Below are positions 24,732 through 34,013 of a DNA stretch of 64,000 nucleotides, piece by piece. This stretch comes from Streptomyces spinosus (GTDB lineage Bacteria > Actinomycetota > Actinomycetes > Streptomycetales > Streptomycetaceae), in contig NZ_JAINRC010000009.1 of NCBI RefSeq assembly GCF_020400655.1, forward strand, positions 186,001 to 250,000, read 5' to 3'. Numbering within the stretch: the stretch's first letter is position 1; each line of letters opens with the position of its first letter. The translations under genes and the position numbers were made by a program. Below the pieces are notes generated by a model, which was given only the letters and a program-made list of their open reading frames with translations, was not told the origin of the DNA and searched no databases.

Positions 24732-26573
24732 GTGGAGACCGCTTCCCTCGACCTGAACCTGCTGCGCACCTTCCTCGCGGTGTACCGCTCCGGCTCCTTC
24801 ACCGGCGCCGCCCGGCTGCTCGGACTGTCACAGCCCACGGTGACGACGCAGATGCGCGCACTGGAACGGCAGACCGGCCGGGAGCTGTTCGAACGGCTGC
24901 CGCGCGGGGTCACGCCGACGCCGGTGGCCGACGAGCTGGCGGCCCGGATCGCCGCGCCCCTGGACGAGCTGGCCGCCGTCGCCGGGCCCACCCCGCCGGC
25001 CGGCACCCGGGCCGAGCCCGTGCATCTGGCCGGCCCGGCGGAACTGCTGTGCACCAGGGTCCTGCCCGCCCTCGCGCCGCTGATCGCCGAGGGCGTACGG
25101 CTGCGGGTGGCGACCGGGCTGACCGATCCGCTGCTGGACGAACTGCGGGCCGGCCGTCACGACCTGGTGATCGCCACCACCCGCCCACGCGGCCGTACGG
25201 TGCACGCCGTCCCGCTCACCGACGAGGAGTTCGTACTGGTCGCGGCCCCGGTCTGGGCGGAGCGGCTGACGGGACGCGGCCCCGCGCGGGGGATCGACCC
25301 CGGGGGAGCCGCCGGGCCGGGGACCGAGGGGCGAGGGCCCGCCGTGCGGGGCGCCGAGCGCCCAGGGTCCGCCGTGCGGGAGAGGGGCGCCGGCGGGCGC
25401 GTCGTACCGGAGACGGGGAGCGGGGCCCACGGACGGGACCCCGCCGTGCGGGACGCCGAGGGTCAGGGGCCCGCCGTGGGCCCCGAGCAGCCGGAGTCGG
25501 CCGTGCGGAGCGCCGAGTACGCGGAGTCCGCCGTGCGGAGCGCCGAGCAGCCGGAGTCGGCCGTGCGGAGCGCCGAGTACGCGAAGTCCGCCGCGCGGGG
25601 CGGTGAGGTCCACCGGTCCGCCGCGCGGGGCGCCGAGCGCCCAGGGTCCGCCGTGCGGGAGAGGGACGCCGGCGGGCGCGTCGTACCGGAGACGGGGAGC
25701 GGGGCCCACGGACGGGACCCCGCCGTGCGGGACGCCGAGGGTCAGGGGCCCGCCGTGGGCCCCGAGCAGCCGGAGTCGGCCGTGCGGAGCGCCGAGTACG
25801 CGGAGTCCGCCGTGCGGAGCGCCGAGCAGCCGGAGTCGGCCGTGCGGAGCGCCGAGTACGCGAAGTCCGCCGCGCGGGGCGGTGAGGTCCACCGGTCCGC
25901 CGCGCGGGGCGCCGAGCGCCCAGGGTCCGCCGTGCGGGAGAGGGACGCCGGCGGGCGCGTCGTACCGGAGACGGGGAGCGGGGCCCACGGACGGGACCCC
26001 GCCGTGCGGGACGCCGAGGGTCAGGGGCCCGCCGTGGGCCCCGAGCAGCCGGAGTCGGCCGTGCGGAGCGCCGAGTACGCGGAGTCCGCCGTGCGGGGCG
26101 GTGAGGTCCACCGGTCCGCCGCGCGGGGCGCCGAGTACGCGGAGTCCGCCGTGTGGGGCGGTGAGACCCACCGGGCCGCCGTGCGGGGCGCCGAAGGGGC
26201 CGCGGTCGCCGCGCCGGGCTCCTTCGACCCCGCCGTCCTGCACGACGTTCCGCTCGTCACCTATGCCGAGGACCTGCCGATCGCCCGCCGGTACTGGCGG
26301 CACGTCTTCGGCCGGCGTCTGACGCGTACCGCCGCCGTGACCGTCCCCGATCTGCGCGGGGTGCTCGCGGCCGTGGCCGCCGGCGCCGGGTTCGGCGTGC
26401 TGCCCCGCTACCTGTGCCAGGACCTGCTGGAGTCCGGTGCGCTCGTCGCGCTGCTGGAACCGGAGGACCCGCCGATCAACACCGGCTTCCTCGTCCAGCG
26501 CCCCGGTGCCTCCGACAACCCCGACGTGGCCCGCGTCCGCGCCCTCCTGCTGCGGGCGGCGCGCAGTTGGTAG
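24732..26573 (+). CDS. LysR-family regulator with a ~310-residue tandem-repeat insertion
   Basis: 613 aa, twice the usual ~300. The GTG at 24732 is chosen because upstream ATGs (24672, 24693) lie in the operator dyad. The N-terminal winged helix-turn-helix is standard (LNLLRTFLAVYRSGSFTGAA; LSQPTVTTQMRALE). The effector domain starts normally, reaches VLVAAPVWAERLTG (~residue 180), then is interrupted by Arg/Glu/Ala/Ser-rich repeats. It resumes at FDPAVLHDVPLVTYAEDLPI (~residue 500) and finishes with GVLAAVAAGAGFGVLPRYLC. The insertion is at a surface-loop position between the two halves of subdomain II. No stop or frameshift breaks the frame. Likely target is the divergent DJ-1-like gene. 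Confidence 0.88.
   Translation: METASLDLNLLRTFLAVYRSGSFTGAARLLGLSQPTVTTQMRALERQTGRELFERLPRGVTPTPVADELAARIAAPLDELAAVAGPTPPAGTRAEPVHLAGPAELLCTRVLPALAPLIAEGVRLRVATGLTDPLLDELRAGRHDLVIATTRPRGRTVHAVPLTDEEFVLVAAPVWAERLTGRGPARGIDPGGAAGPGTEGRGPAVRGAERPGSAVRERGAGGRVVPETGSGAHGRDPAVRDAEGQGPAVGPEQPESAVRSAEYAESAVRSAEQPESAVRSAEYAKSAARGGEVHRSAARGAERPGSAVRERDAGGRVVPETGSGAHGRDPAVRDAEGQGPAVGPEQPESAVRSAEYAESAVRSAEQPESAVRSAEYAKSAARGGEVHRSAARGAERPGSAVRERDAGGRVVPETGSGAHGRDPAVRDAEGQGPAVGPEQPESAVRSAEYAESAVRGGEVHRSAARGAEYAESAVWGGETHRAAVRGAEGAAVAAPGSFDPAVLHDVPLVTYAEDLPIARRYWRHVFGRRLTRTAAVTVPDLRGVLAAVAAGAGFGVLPRYLCQDLLESGALVALLEPEDPPINTGFLVQRPGASDNPDVARVRALLLRAARSW
25351..26200 (+). repeat. 279-bp tandem repeats inside the LysR gene
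   Basis: Unit starts at 25351, 25630 and 25909 (period 279 bp = 93 codons). The first two units are nearly identical, differing for example by GGC/GAC at one codon. The third lacks an internal block and ends degenerately near 26200. Within each unit is a ~30-bp minor repeat encoding variations of ESAVRSAEYA/ESAVRSAEQP. Because the period is a multiple of three, all frames stay open, which also creates long spurious frames on the other strand. Confidence 0.9.
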
Positions 26574-27037
26574 CCGGTGGAGGCGGTGTCCGCGCGGCGG
26601 AGGTCCCGGCCCCGGTGCACAGGGGGCGGCGAACGCGGCCCACCGGCAGGTCCTCCGCACCGGTCCCGGCAGCCGTCCGGGACGCGTGGGTGCCGGCGAA
26701 CCGGGCGAGGCCGGCGGGCACACGTTGCTCCGGCGGCAACTCCCGTTCCGCGGCCTCGTGTCGTGCGCCCGGACCGGACCGTCCGGCCGGGTGCGGGGCC
26801 TTGCCGATGGCGTGCGTGGCGGCATCGGACAGCACCGCCTCCGCGTCCGGTCGGAGCCGCGGACGGTGCGGCCCGACCCGGGCCAGGAGCTGTGCCGCGC
26901 CATCGTGCACACCGCCCGCCGGGGGGCCACCAGCCGTGGCGGTGCGCCGGCCCGCTCCAGCGGCAGGACGGAACGTCTTCGTCCACTGGTCCCCTCGCCT
27001 CGCCGGGCCGCCCGGGGAGCGGCCCGGAGGGTTCGCT
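26574..27037. other. No gene supported; possible decayed sequence
   Basis: This 464-bp gap between convergent genes has open frames on both strands without a recognisable product. One minus-strand frame (around 26640-26930) has reasonable composition, for example LLARVGPHRPRLRPDAEAVL, but it has no start, no ribosome site and no family I know. It may be a gene relic. Confidence 0.4.
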
Positions 27038-28012
27038 CTACGCGTCGAAGGCCCGCACCTCCTCCTCCGCGAAGGCGATCGTGTCCGTGTGGCCGAACAG
27101 GCCCGGGAGGCCGCCGGTGTGGACGAAGACCGTCCGCTCGCCCGGGCGGACGGTGCCGTCGCGCACCGCGGCGCGCAGACCGGCCAGGGCGCGGCCGGTG
27201 TAGACGGGGTCGAGGACCAGGCCCTCGGTGCGGGCGGCCAGCAGGAGGGCTTCCCGTACCGGGGCGGTGAGGGCCGGGTAGCCGGCGCCCACCTGGTCCC
27301 GGCGGATCCGCAGGGTGTCCGGCGTGACCGCCTCCGCAGTGAGCGGTGCGGCGAACTCCGCGACCGCCGCGGCCGGGTCGGCCAGCGCGCCGACGTCGAC
27401 GCCGAGTACCGACCCGCTGCCCAGGGCCGCGACCAGCCCGGCCATCGTGCCGCCGGAGCCGAGGGCCACGACCGCCGTGCGCAGGTCCGGCAGTTGCTCG
27501 CGCAGTTCGCTGCCACAACCCGTGTACCCCCTGGCCCCCAGCACGCCGGAGCCGCCGAACGGGATCAGTGCCGGGCGGGCGCCGGCGGACCGCAGACGCG
27601 CGCGGACCTCGGCCGCCGCCGCGTCCAGCCCTGCCTGGTCCACGTCGCCGGCCCAGGCGAGCCGCGCCCCGAACAGGCCGTTCAGGGCGAGGTTCCCGGA
27701 CCGGGACGCGCCCGGGGTGCCGCGCAGGACGAGGACGACGTCCAGCCCCAGCCGGGCGCCCGCGGCGGCGGTCAGCCGGGCGTGGTTGCTCTGCGGGGCA
27801 CCGGTGGTGACGAGCGTGTCCGCGCCCTCGGCGAGAGCCGCGCCCACCGTCCACTCCAGCTTGCGGATCTTGTTGCCGCCGCCGCCCAGGCCGGTCAGGT
27901 CGTCTCGCTTCACCCACAGGTCCTCCGGTCCGAGCCCCAGCGCGGCGGCGAGCCGGGGCGCCGGTTCCAGAGGGGTCGGAAAGGTGCCCAGCGGCACGGG
28001 CGGGTGGGTCAT
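27038..28012 (-). CDS. D-cysteine desulfhydrase/ACC-deaminase-family PLP enzyme
   Basis: 324 aa from the ATG at 28012 with GAGGA upstream. Fold type II PLP signatures are present: LWVKRDDLTG, GGGGNKIRKLEW containing the PLP-binding Lys, TTGAPQSNHAR, and the phosphate-binding loop LGSGGTMAGL. The family includes D-cysteine desulfhydrase (D-Cys to pyruvate, H2S and ammonia) and ACC deaminase. ACC-specific residues cannot be assigned by eye, so the substrate is open. Apparently monocistronic. Confidence 0.9.
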   Translation of the reverse strand: MTHPPVPLGTFPTPLEPAPRLAAALGLGPEDLWVKRDDLTGLGGGGNKIRKLEWTVGAALAEGADTLVTTGAPQSNHARLTAAAGARLGLDVVLVLRGTPGASRSGNLALNGLFGARLAWAGDVDQAGLDAAAAEVRARLRSAGARPALIPFGGSGVLGARGYTGCGSELREQLPDLRTAVVALGSGGTMAGLVAALGSGSVLGVDVGALADPAAAVAEFAAPLTAEAVTPDTLRIRRDQVGAGYPALTAPVREALLLAARTEGLVLDPVYTGRALAGLRAAVRDGTVRPGERTVFVHTGGLPGLFGHTDTIAFAEEEVRAFDA

Positions 28013-28133
28013 GTTGTCGTCCTCGGGTCGGTGTCGGTGCAGGGGCCAGTGGATCACGGCGGGACGCCCGGCGTCGTCACAGAGGCGGGTCCGTCGCGAG
28101 GAGCCGGTCGGCCGACCGTGGTCGCGTCCGGCC

Positions 28134-29485
28134 TCACACCGGCAGCAGGCCCGCGATCAGCGTGCTGAGCTGGGCGGCGGTGCGGCACTCGTGCATCTCC
28201 ACCAGCTCGGCGTACGCGGGCGCCGCCGAGTCACCGGTGCCCCAGCGGTCGCGCGGCTCGGGGTTGAGCCAGTAGACGCGCCGGGCCCGCCGGGCCAGCT
28301 CGCGTACGGCGGGGAGGTTCGGGTCGCTCATGTTCGTGCGGGCGTCACCGAGGACGAACACCGTCGTACGCGGCCCCACCGCGCCGCCGTACCGCTCGGC
28401 GAACTCGCCCAGCGCCACGCCGTAGTCGCTGCTGCCGTGCCAGTCGGTGAGCGTGGCCCCGGCGCGGATGCGGGCGCTGAGCCCGTCGGGGTCGGCGCGG
28501 CCGTGGTCGAGCAGGCCGGTGACCTCGTCGAGCCGGTTGACGAACGCGAACACGCGCACCTTGCCGAACTGGTCGTGCAGGGCCTGCACCAGGAGCATCG
28601 TGAAGTCGGAGAAACCGGACACCGAGCCGGACACGTCGCACAGCAGCACCAGTTCGGGCCGGACCGGGCGGCGCCGCCGCAGCACCGGCCGCATCGGCAC
28701 GCCCCCCGTGGACAGCGAGGAGCGCAGGGTGCGGCGCAGGTCGATCGTGCCGCGCGCGGCCCGGCGGCGGCGCGCGGCGAGCCGGGTGGCCAGCTTTCGC
28801 GCCAACGGCTGGACCGCGCGGCGGAGTTCGGTCAGCTGGTCCCGGCTCGCGATCAGGAAGTCGACCCGGTCCGCGGTCGGCCGCGCAGCCCGCCGGGCGA
28901 TCTCGTCCCGCCCCCGCCGCTCGGCCACCCGGCGCCGGGCCTCCGCCCCCACCAGCCGCCGGAACTCCTCGATACGGCGCCGGATCTCGTCGTCCAGCAG
29001 CCGGTCCGCGAACCCGGTGCCGCCGCTGCCGTCCCGGCCCCGGACGTCGGCCCGCACCCGCGCCAGCAGGGTCTGGGGCCGCAGCCGGTCCAGGGTCTGG
29101 TACGCCGACCAGCCGTCCGAGCCGGGTGAGCCCCCGTACCCGCCCAGGCCGTCGACCGCCTCCGCCGCCAGCCGGGCCATCATCGCCCGGTCATCAGCGG
29201 CCAGCGCCTCGGCCAGCCGGTCGCGCAGGGACTCCCGGTCCCGGGGAGCGTCCTCGGGACCGCCGACTCCGCGCGGGAAGTAGAGGTCGAAGACCGAGTC
29301 GAACAGGGCCCGTTGGCCCGGCCCGTGCAGCAGCGTCGCGGCAAGCCCCTCGCGCAGGCGCTCCCGGTCCGCGAGGCCCAGCGCCGTAACCGCCCGGGCC
29401 GCGTCCACGGTCTCCCCGGTGCCGATCCGCACCCCGTGCGCGCGCAGGGCCGCGGCCAGGCCGGTGATCCGGTCGGCGACGGCGG

Positions 29486-29489
<4 letters not shown>
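28134..29489 (-). CDS. VWA-domain (CoxE-like) protein partner of MoxR ATPase
   Basis: 451 aa; GTG at 29489 overlaps the stop of the MoxR gene (GTGA). The N-terminal ~270 residues are helical and Arg-rich. The C-terminal von Willebrand A domain has an intact MIDAS (LLCDVSGSVSGFS, then TVFVLGDARTNMSDP). MoxR/VWA pairs act as chaperone-like modules that insert metals or activate enzymes. No obvious client is encoded nearby. Confidence 0.9.
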
Positions 29490-30343
<854 letters not shown>

Positions 30344-30408
30344 CGGGGCCTCCGGCGAGGTCGGGGACGGGGTCCGTGAGGGCGGTTGCCGATCTCCTAT
30401 CTAAGCGC

Positions 30409-30447
30409 TTGTTCAGCGTGTGCGCCAGGCTATACACCGATCGGTGT
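30409..30447 (+). promoter_or_regulatory. TetR promoter with overlapping palindromic operator
   Basis: A -35-like TTGTTC (30409-30414), 16-bp spacer, and -10-like TATACA (30431-30436) face the TetR gene. A perfect 14-bp palindrome ACACCGATCGGTGT (30434-30447) overlaps the -10 box and the start site, the normal place for an autorepressor operator. It is also close enough to affect the divergent MoxR gene. Confidence 0.7.
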
Positions 30448-30478
30448 CCTTCGCGCGGCGTCGCGGTAACCTCGCGGT

Positions 30479-31051
30479 ATGACCAGCAAAGAGAAGGCGT
30501 CCCCCCGCGACCGGCTGCTCGACGCCGCCGCACGGCTCACCTACCGCGACGGCGTCTCCATCGGCATCGAGGCGCTGTGCCGGGAGGCGGGCGTCTCCAA
30601 GCGGTCGATGTACCAGCTCTTCGACAGCAAGGACGAGATGCTGGCCGCCAGCCTGGAGCGGCGGATGCCGGCGTACCAGGCCCGGCTGAGCCATCCCGAC
30701 CCGGCGGCCGCGACCCCGCGCGAGAGCATCCTGTACGTCTTCGAACAGGTGGAGAAGGGCTCCGTGGAACCCGAGTACCACGGCTGCCCGTACCTGGCCG
30801 TGCTGGTCGAGGTGAAGAACCCCGGGCACCCGGCGAGCGTGGTCGCCCGCGAGGCCAAGGACTTCCTGCTGAGCGCCTTCCGGGAGGCCGCGGAGCGGGG
30901 CGGCGCGCGGGACCCGGGGCTGCTCGCCCGCCAGCTCCTGCTCGTCTTCGACGGCGCCAGCGCCCGCGCCGGCGCCGGGGTGGAACACCTGGACGACGGA
31001 CTCGCCACGGCGACGGCGACGGCCCTGCTGGACGCGGCGGGAGTCCACTGA
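30479..31051 (+). CDS. TetR-family transcriptional regulator
   Basis: 190 aa from ATG. The N-terminal helix-turn-helix is RLLDAAARLTYRDGVSIGIE followed by CREAGVSKRSMYQLFDSKDEM. The C-terminal ligand domain contains a HGCPYLAVLVEV segment seen in regulators of the AefR/YcdC kind. It probably represses itself, and possibly moxR, through the palindrome at 30434. Confidence 0.9.
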   Translation: MTSKEKASPRDRLLDAAARLTYRDGVSIGIEALCREAGVSKRSMYQLFDSKDEMLAASLERRMPAYQARLSHPDPAAATPRESILYVFEQVEKGSVEPEYHGCPYLAVLVEVKNPGHPASVVAREAKDFLLSAFREAAERGGARDPGLLARQLLLVFDGASARAGAGVEHLDDGLATATATALLDAAGVH

Positions 31052-31087
31052 CGCGGATGCGCCCGCGGCTCTCGCGGTAGGCCGCAT

Positions 31088-31500
31088 GCCGCTTGGCCGG
31101 GGCCGGCAGGGCGGGTGTCGTGCGGCTGCGGGCCGGTGGGGCGCACGGCGGCCGGTCCGGGGCGTTGCGGGTGTGCCCTGGTGCCGGCCGGCTACGGGTG
31201 TGCCGCCCGGCCTGGGGGGACGGGGCTCGTGCCGGGTGGCCGGGGGTCGGGATGCGTCCGTGGCGCTGGCCGTGGGTCCCGTGCCGCTTGGCCGGGGCCG
31301 GTAGGGCGGGTGTCGTGCGGCTGCGGGCCTGCGGGGCGCACGGCGGCCAGTCCGGGGGGTTGCGGGTGTGCCCTGGTGTCGGCCGGCTACGGGTGTGCCG
31401 CCCGGCCCGGGGGGACGGGGCTCGTGCCGGGTGGCCGGGGGTCGGGATGCGTCCGTGGCCCCGGCCGCGGGTCCCGTGCCGCTCGGCCGGGGCGGCAGGG
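31088..31500. repeat. 195-bp tandem repeat (two units plus a fragment)
   Basis: Units begin with GCCGCTTGGCCGGGGCCGG at 31088 and 31283, and a truncated third begins at 31478 (period 195 bp). The two full units are about 95% alike by eye. The repeat is very G-rich on the plus strand and lies between the TetR gene and the osmoprotectant transporter. I see no credible gene in 31052-31720; open frames there follow from the 3n period. Confidence 0.88.
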
Positions 31501-31720
31501 GCTCCGGCCGCCCCGCTGTGAGTCGGCGGGGCGCATGCCGGCCGCGCACACGCCCCGCGGGGCGCTCGCCCGGAGACGGCCCCCGGCCCGGGCCGCCGTG
31601 GCACAGCCCCTCGGTGCGGAACGTCAGGGCACGCCGCACTGCCCGCGGCCCACGACAGCCGCCCCCCGTCCGGGCCACCACAACGCGCCGTCGTGCTCGC
31701 CCGTCCGGTCCAATGGAGCC

Positions 31721-32401
31721 GTGATCGCGCCTCCGGACGACTGCCTCGCGCGCAACGAGTGGATCTGCGGCGCCTACCTGCGCACCCGCCGCCAGATCCT
31801 GCTCGACGCGGTCGTCCAGCACCTCCAGCTGACCTTCCTGGCGGTCCTCGTCGGCCTGGTCATCGCGCTGCCGCTGGCGGTGCTGGCCCGCCGCTGGGGC
31901 TGGGCGGCCGGGCCGGTCCTCGCCGTGACGACGATCCTCTACACCATCCCGTCGCTGGCCATGTTCTCCCTGCTCCTGCCCCTCTACGGCCTCTCGGCCA
32001 CCCTGGTCGTCGCCGGACTCGTGCTGTACTCGCTCACCCTGCTCGTCCGCAACATCCTCGCCGGCCTGCGCGCGGTCCCGGAGGAGACCCGGCAGGCCGC
32101 GCGGGGCCTCGGCTACGGCCCCGTCCGCCTGCTGCTCGCCGTGGAGCTGCCCCTGGCCCTGCCCGCCGCGATGGCCGGCCTGCGCATCGCGACCGTCTCG
32201 GCGGTCTCGCTGCTCACGGTCGGCGCGATCGTCGGCTTCGGCGGTCTCGGCAACCTCATCTACGCCGGCATGAACACCTACTTCAAGGCGCAGGTGCTCA
32301 CCGCGTCCGTCCTGTGCGTGCTGATCGCCGTCGCGGCCGACCTGCTCCTGCTGGGCGTGCAGCGGCTGATCACCCCCTGGACGCGGGCGGCCCGCACGTG
32401 A
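31721..32401 (+). CDS. Osmoprotectant (glycine betaine/choline) ABC transporter permease
   Basis: 226 aa from GTG 31721 with TGGAG upstream. It has about six membrane segments and the permease EAA-like loop EETRQAARGLGYGPVRLLLAVELP. The sequence VGAIVGFGGLGNLIYAGMN is typical of OpuCB/ProW-type permeases. It would form the channel with the second permease and bind the ATPase encoded at 34014-35168. Its stop overlaps the next start (GTGA). Confidence 0.92.
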   Translation: MIAPPDDCLARNEWICGAYLRTRRQILLDAVVQHLQLTFLAVLVGLVIALPLAVLARRWGWAAGPVLAVTTILYTIPSLAMFSLLLPLYGLSATLVVAGLVLYSLTLLVRNILAGLRAVPEETRQAARGLGYGPVRLLLAVELPLALPAAMAGLRIATVSAVSLLTVGAIVGFGGLGNLIYAGMNTYFKAQVLTASVLCVLIAVAADLLLLGVQRLITPWTRAART

Positions 32402-33069
32402 GCACCCTCACCGCCGCCTGGGACTGGCTGGCCGACGCCGCGCACTGGTCGGGCGACGACGGCATCCGGCACCGGCTGCTCCAGCACCTCCTGCTCACCG
32501 CCGGCTGCCTGGCCCTCAGCTGTCTGATCGCGCTGCCCGTCGCGCTCGTCCTCGGCCACCTCGGCAAGGGCGGCGCGCTCGCCGTGAACATCTCCAACGT
32601 CGGCCGGGCCGTGCCCACCTTCGCCGTGCTGGTCCTGCTCCTGCTGACCCCGGTCGGAAGGTGGGGGGACGGCCCCACGGTCGTCGCCCTCGTGCTGTTC
32701 GCCGTACCGCCGCTGCTCACCAACGCCTACGTCGGCATGCGCGAGGTCGACCGGGGCGTCGTCCAGGCCGCCCGGGGCATGGGCATGACCGGCCGGCAGC
32801 TGCTGTTCCGCGTGGAGCTGCCCCTGTCGCTCCCCCTGCTGCTGAACGGCGTGCGGATCGCCGCCGTCCAGCTCGTCGCCACCGCCACGATCGCCGCGCT
32901 CGCGGGCGGTGGCGGCCTCGGCCGGATCATCACGGCGGGCTTCAACCTCGCCAGCACGCCCCAGGTGGTGGCGGGCGCGCTGCTCGTCGCGGTGTTCGCC
33001 CTCCTCGTCGAGGGCGTCTTCGAGATCGCCGAGCGAGTGGCACCGGCCTGGGCGCGGGGCGGCCGATGA
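32398..33069 (+). CDS. Osmoprotectant ABC transporter permease, second subunit
   Basis: 223 aa; GTG overlaps the upstream stop. The EAA loop is REVDRGVVQAARGMGMTGRQ, and IAALAGGGGLGRIITAGFNL matches OpuC-type permeases. About six membrane segments. The next gene (binding protein) again overlaps by 4 bp, so permease, permease and lipoprotein are one translational unit. Confidence 0.92.
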   Translation: MSTLTAAWDWLADAAHWSGDDGIRHRLLQHLLLTAGCLALSCLIALPVALVLGHLGKGGALAVNISNVGRAVPTFAVLVLLLLTPVGRWGDGPTVVALVLFAVPPLLTNAYVGMREVDRGVVQAARGMGMTGRQLLFRVELPLSLPLLLNGVRIAAVQLVATATIAALAGGGGLGRIITAGFNLASTPQVVAGALLVAVFALLVEGVFEIAERVAPAWARGGR

Positions 33070-34007
33070 GAGCCCGTACCGCACTCGCCACCGCCGCCCT
33101 CCTCGCCCTGGGGGCCTGCGCCACCGGCCCGTCCCTGGAGGACCGCGGGCAGGTCACCGCGCCCCCCGGGGACAGCCGTCACCTGACCATCGGCTCGGCC
33201 GGCTTCACCGAGAGCGACCTGCTTGCCCAGATGTACGCCCAGCTGCTCGACCAGGCCGGCTACAAGACGTCCCTGCTCACGGTCGCCAACCGGGAGCTGT
33301 ACGAGCCCGCCCTGGAGTCCGGCCAGATCGACGTCGTACCCGAGTACGCGGCGACCCTGGCCGACTGGCTGAACGCCAAGGCCCACGGCGCGAACGCGCC
33401 CCCGGCCGGCTCACCCGACCTCGGGACCACGATGAAGGCGCTGCGCGCCCTCGCGGCACCCCGCGGCCTCACCGTCCTCCCGCCCGGCCGGGCCGTCGAC
33501 CAGAACGCCTTCGCGGTGACCGCCGCCTACGCCCGCCGGCACCACCTCAGGACCCTCAGCGACCTCGGCGCCTCCGGGCTGAAGGTACGGCTCGCCGCGG
33601 GCGACGAATGCGTGCGACGGCCGTACTGCGCGCCCGGGCTGAGGAAGGTGTACAACATCGACGTCACCGGCATCGACCCCAAGGGTGTGGGCACCACCCC
33701 GGCCAAGCGGGCCGTGCAGGAGGGCCGCGACCAGATGGTGCTGACCACCACCACCGACGCCACCCTCGACGCCTTCGGCCTGGTCCTGCTCGCCGACGAC
33801 AAACGGCTGCAGAACGCCGACTACGTCGTCCCCGTCGTCAACCGCTCCCGCGCGGGCGGCGCCGGCGTGGCGAAGGCGCTCGGCAGGCTGAACGACGTGC
33901 TCACCACCGCCGACCTGGCCGCCATGAACCGGCAGGTCGACAGCTGGCGGCGGCTGCCCGCCGACGTGGCCCGCGCCTACCTGAAGGACAAGGGCCTGCT
34001 GAGGTGA
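33066..34007 (+). CDS. Osmoprotectant-binding lipoprotein (OpuCC/ProX-like)
   Basis: 313 aa. A lipoprotein signal with lipobox LALGAC places it on the outer face of the membrane. The OpuAC domain is recognisable by LTIGSAGFTESDLLAQMYA, the ESGQIDVVPEYAAT motif and GLKVRLAAGDEC. It captures betaine-type solutes for the two permeases. It ends 6 bp from the stop of the convergent ATPase gene. Confidence 0.92.
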   Translation: MRARTALATAALLALGACATGPSLEDRGQVTAPPGDSRHLTIGSAGFTESDLLAQMYAQLLDQAGYKTSLLTVANRELYEPALESGQIDVVPEYAATLADWLNAKAHGANAPPAGSPDLGTTMKALRALAAPRGLTVLPPGRAVDQNAFAVTAAYARRHHLRTLSDLGASGLKVRLAAGDECVRRPYCAPGLRKVYNIDVTGIDPKGVGTTPAKRAVQEGRDQMVLTTTTDATLDAFGLVLLADDKRLQNADYVVPVVNRSRAGGAGVAKALGRLNDVLTTADLAAMNRQVDSWRRLPADVARAYLKDKGLLR

Positions 34008-34013
34008 CCCGGG

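Noticed and set aside
24828..27917. Long minus-strand open frame with its own protein repeats opposite the LysR gene
   Set aside because: The repeats are only the complement of the 279-bp LysR repeats, whose 3n period keeps every frame open; outside them it is antisense shadow.
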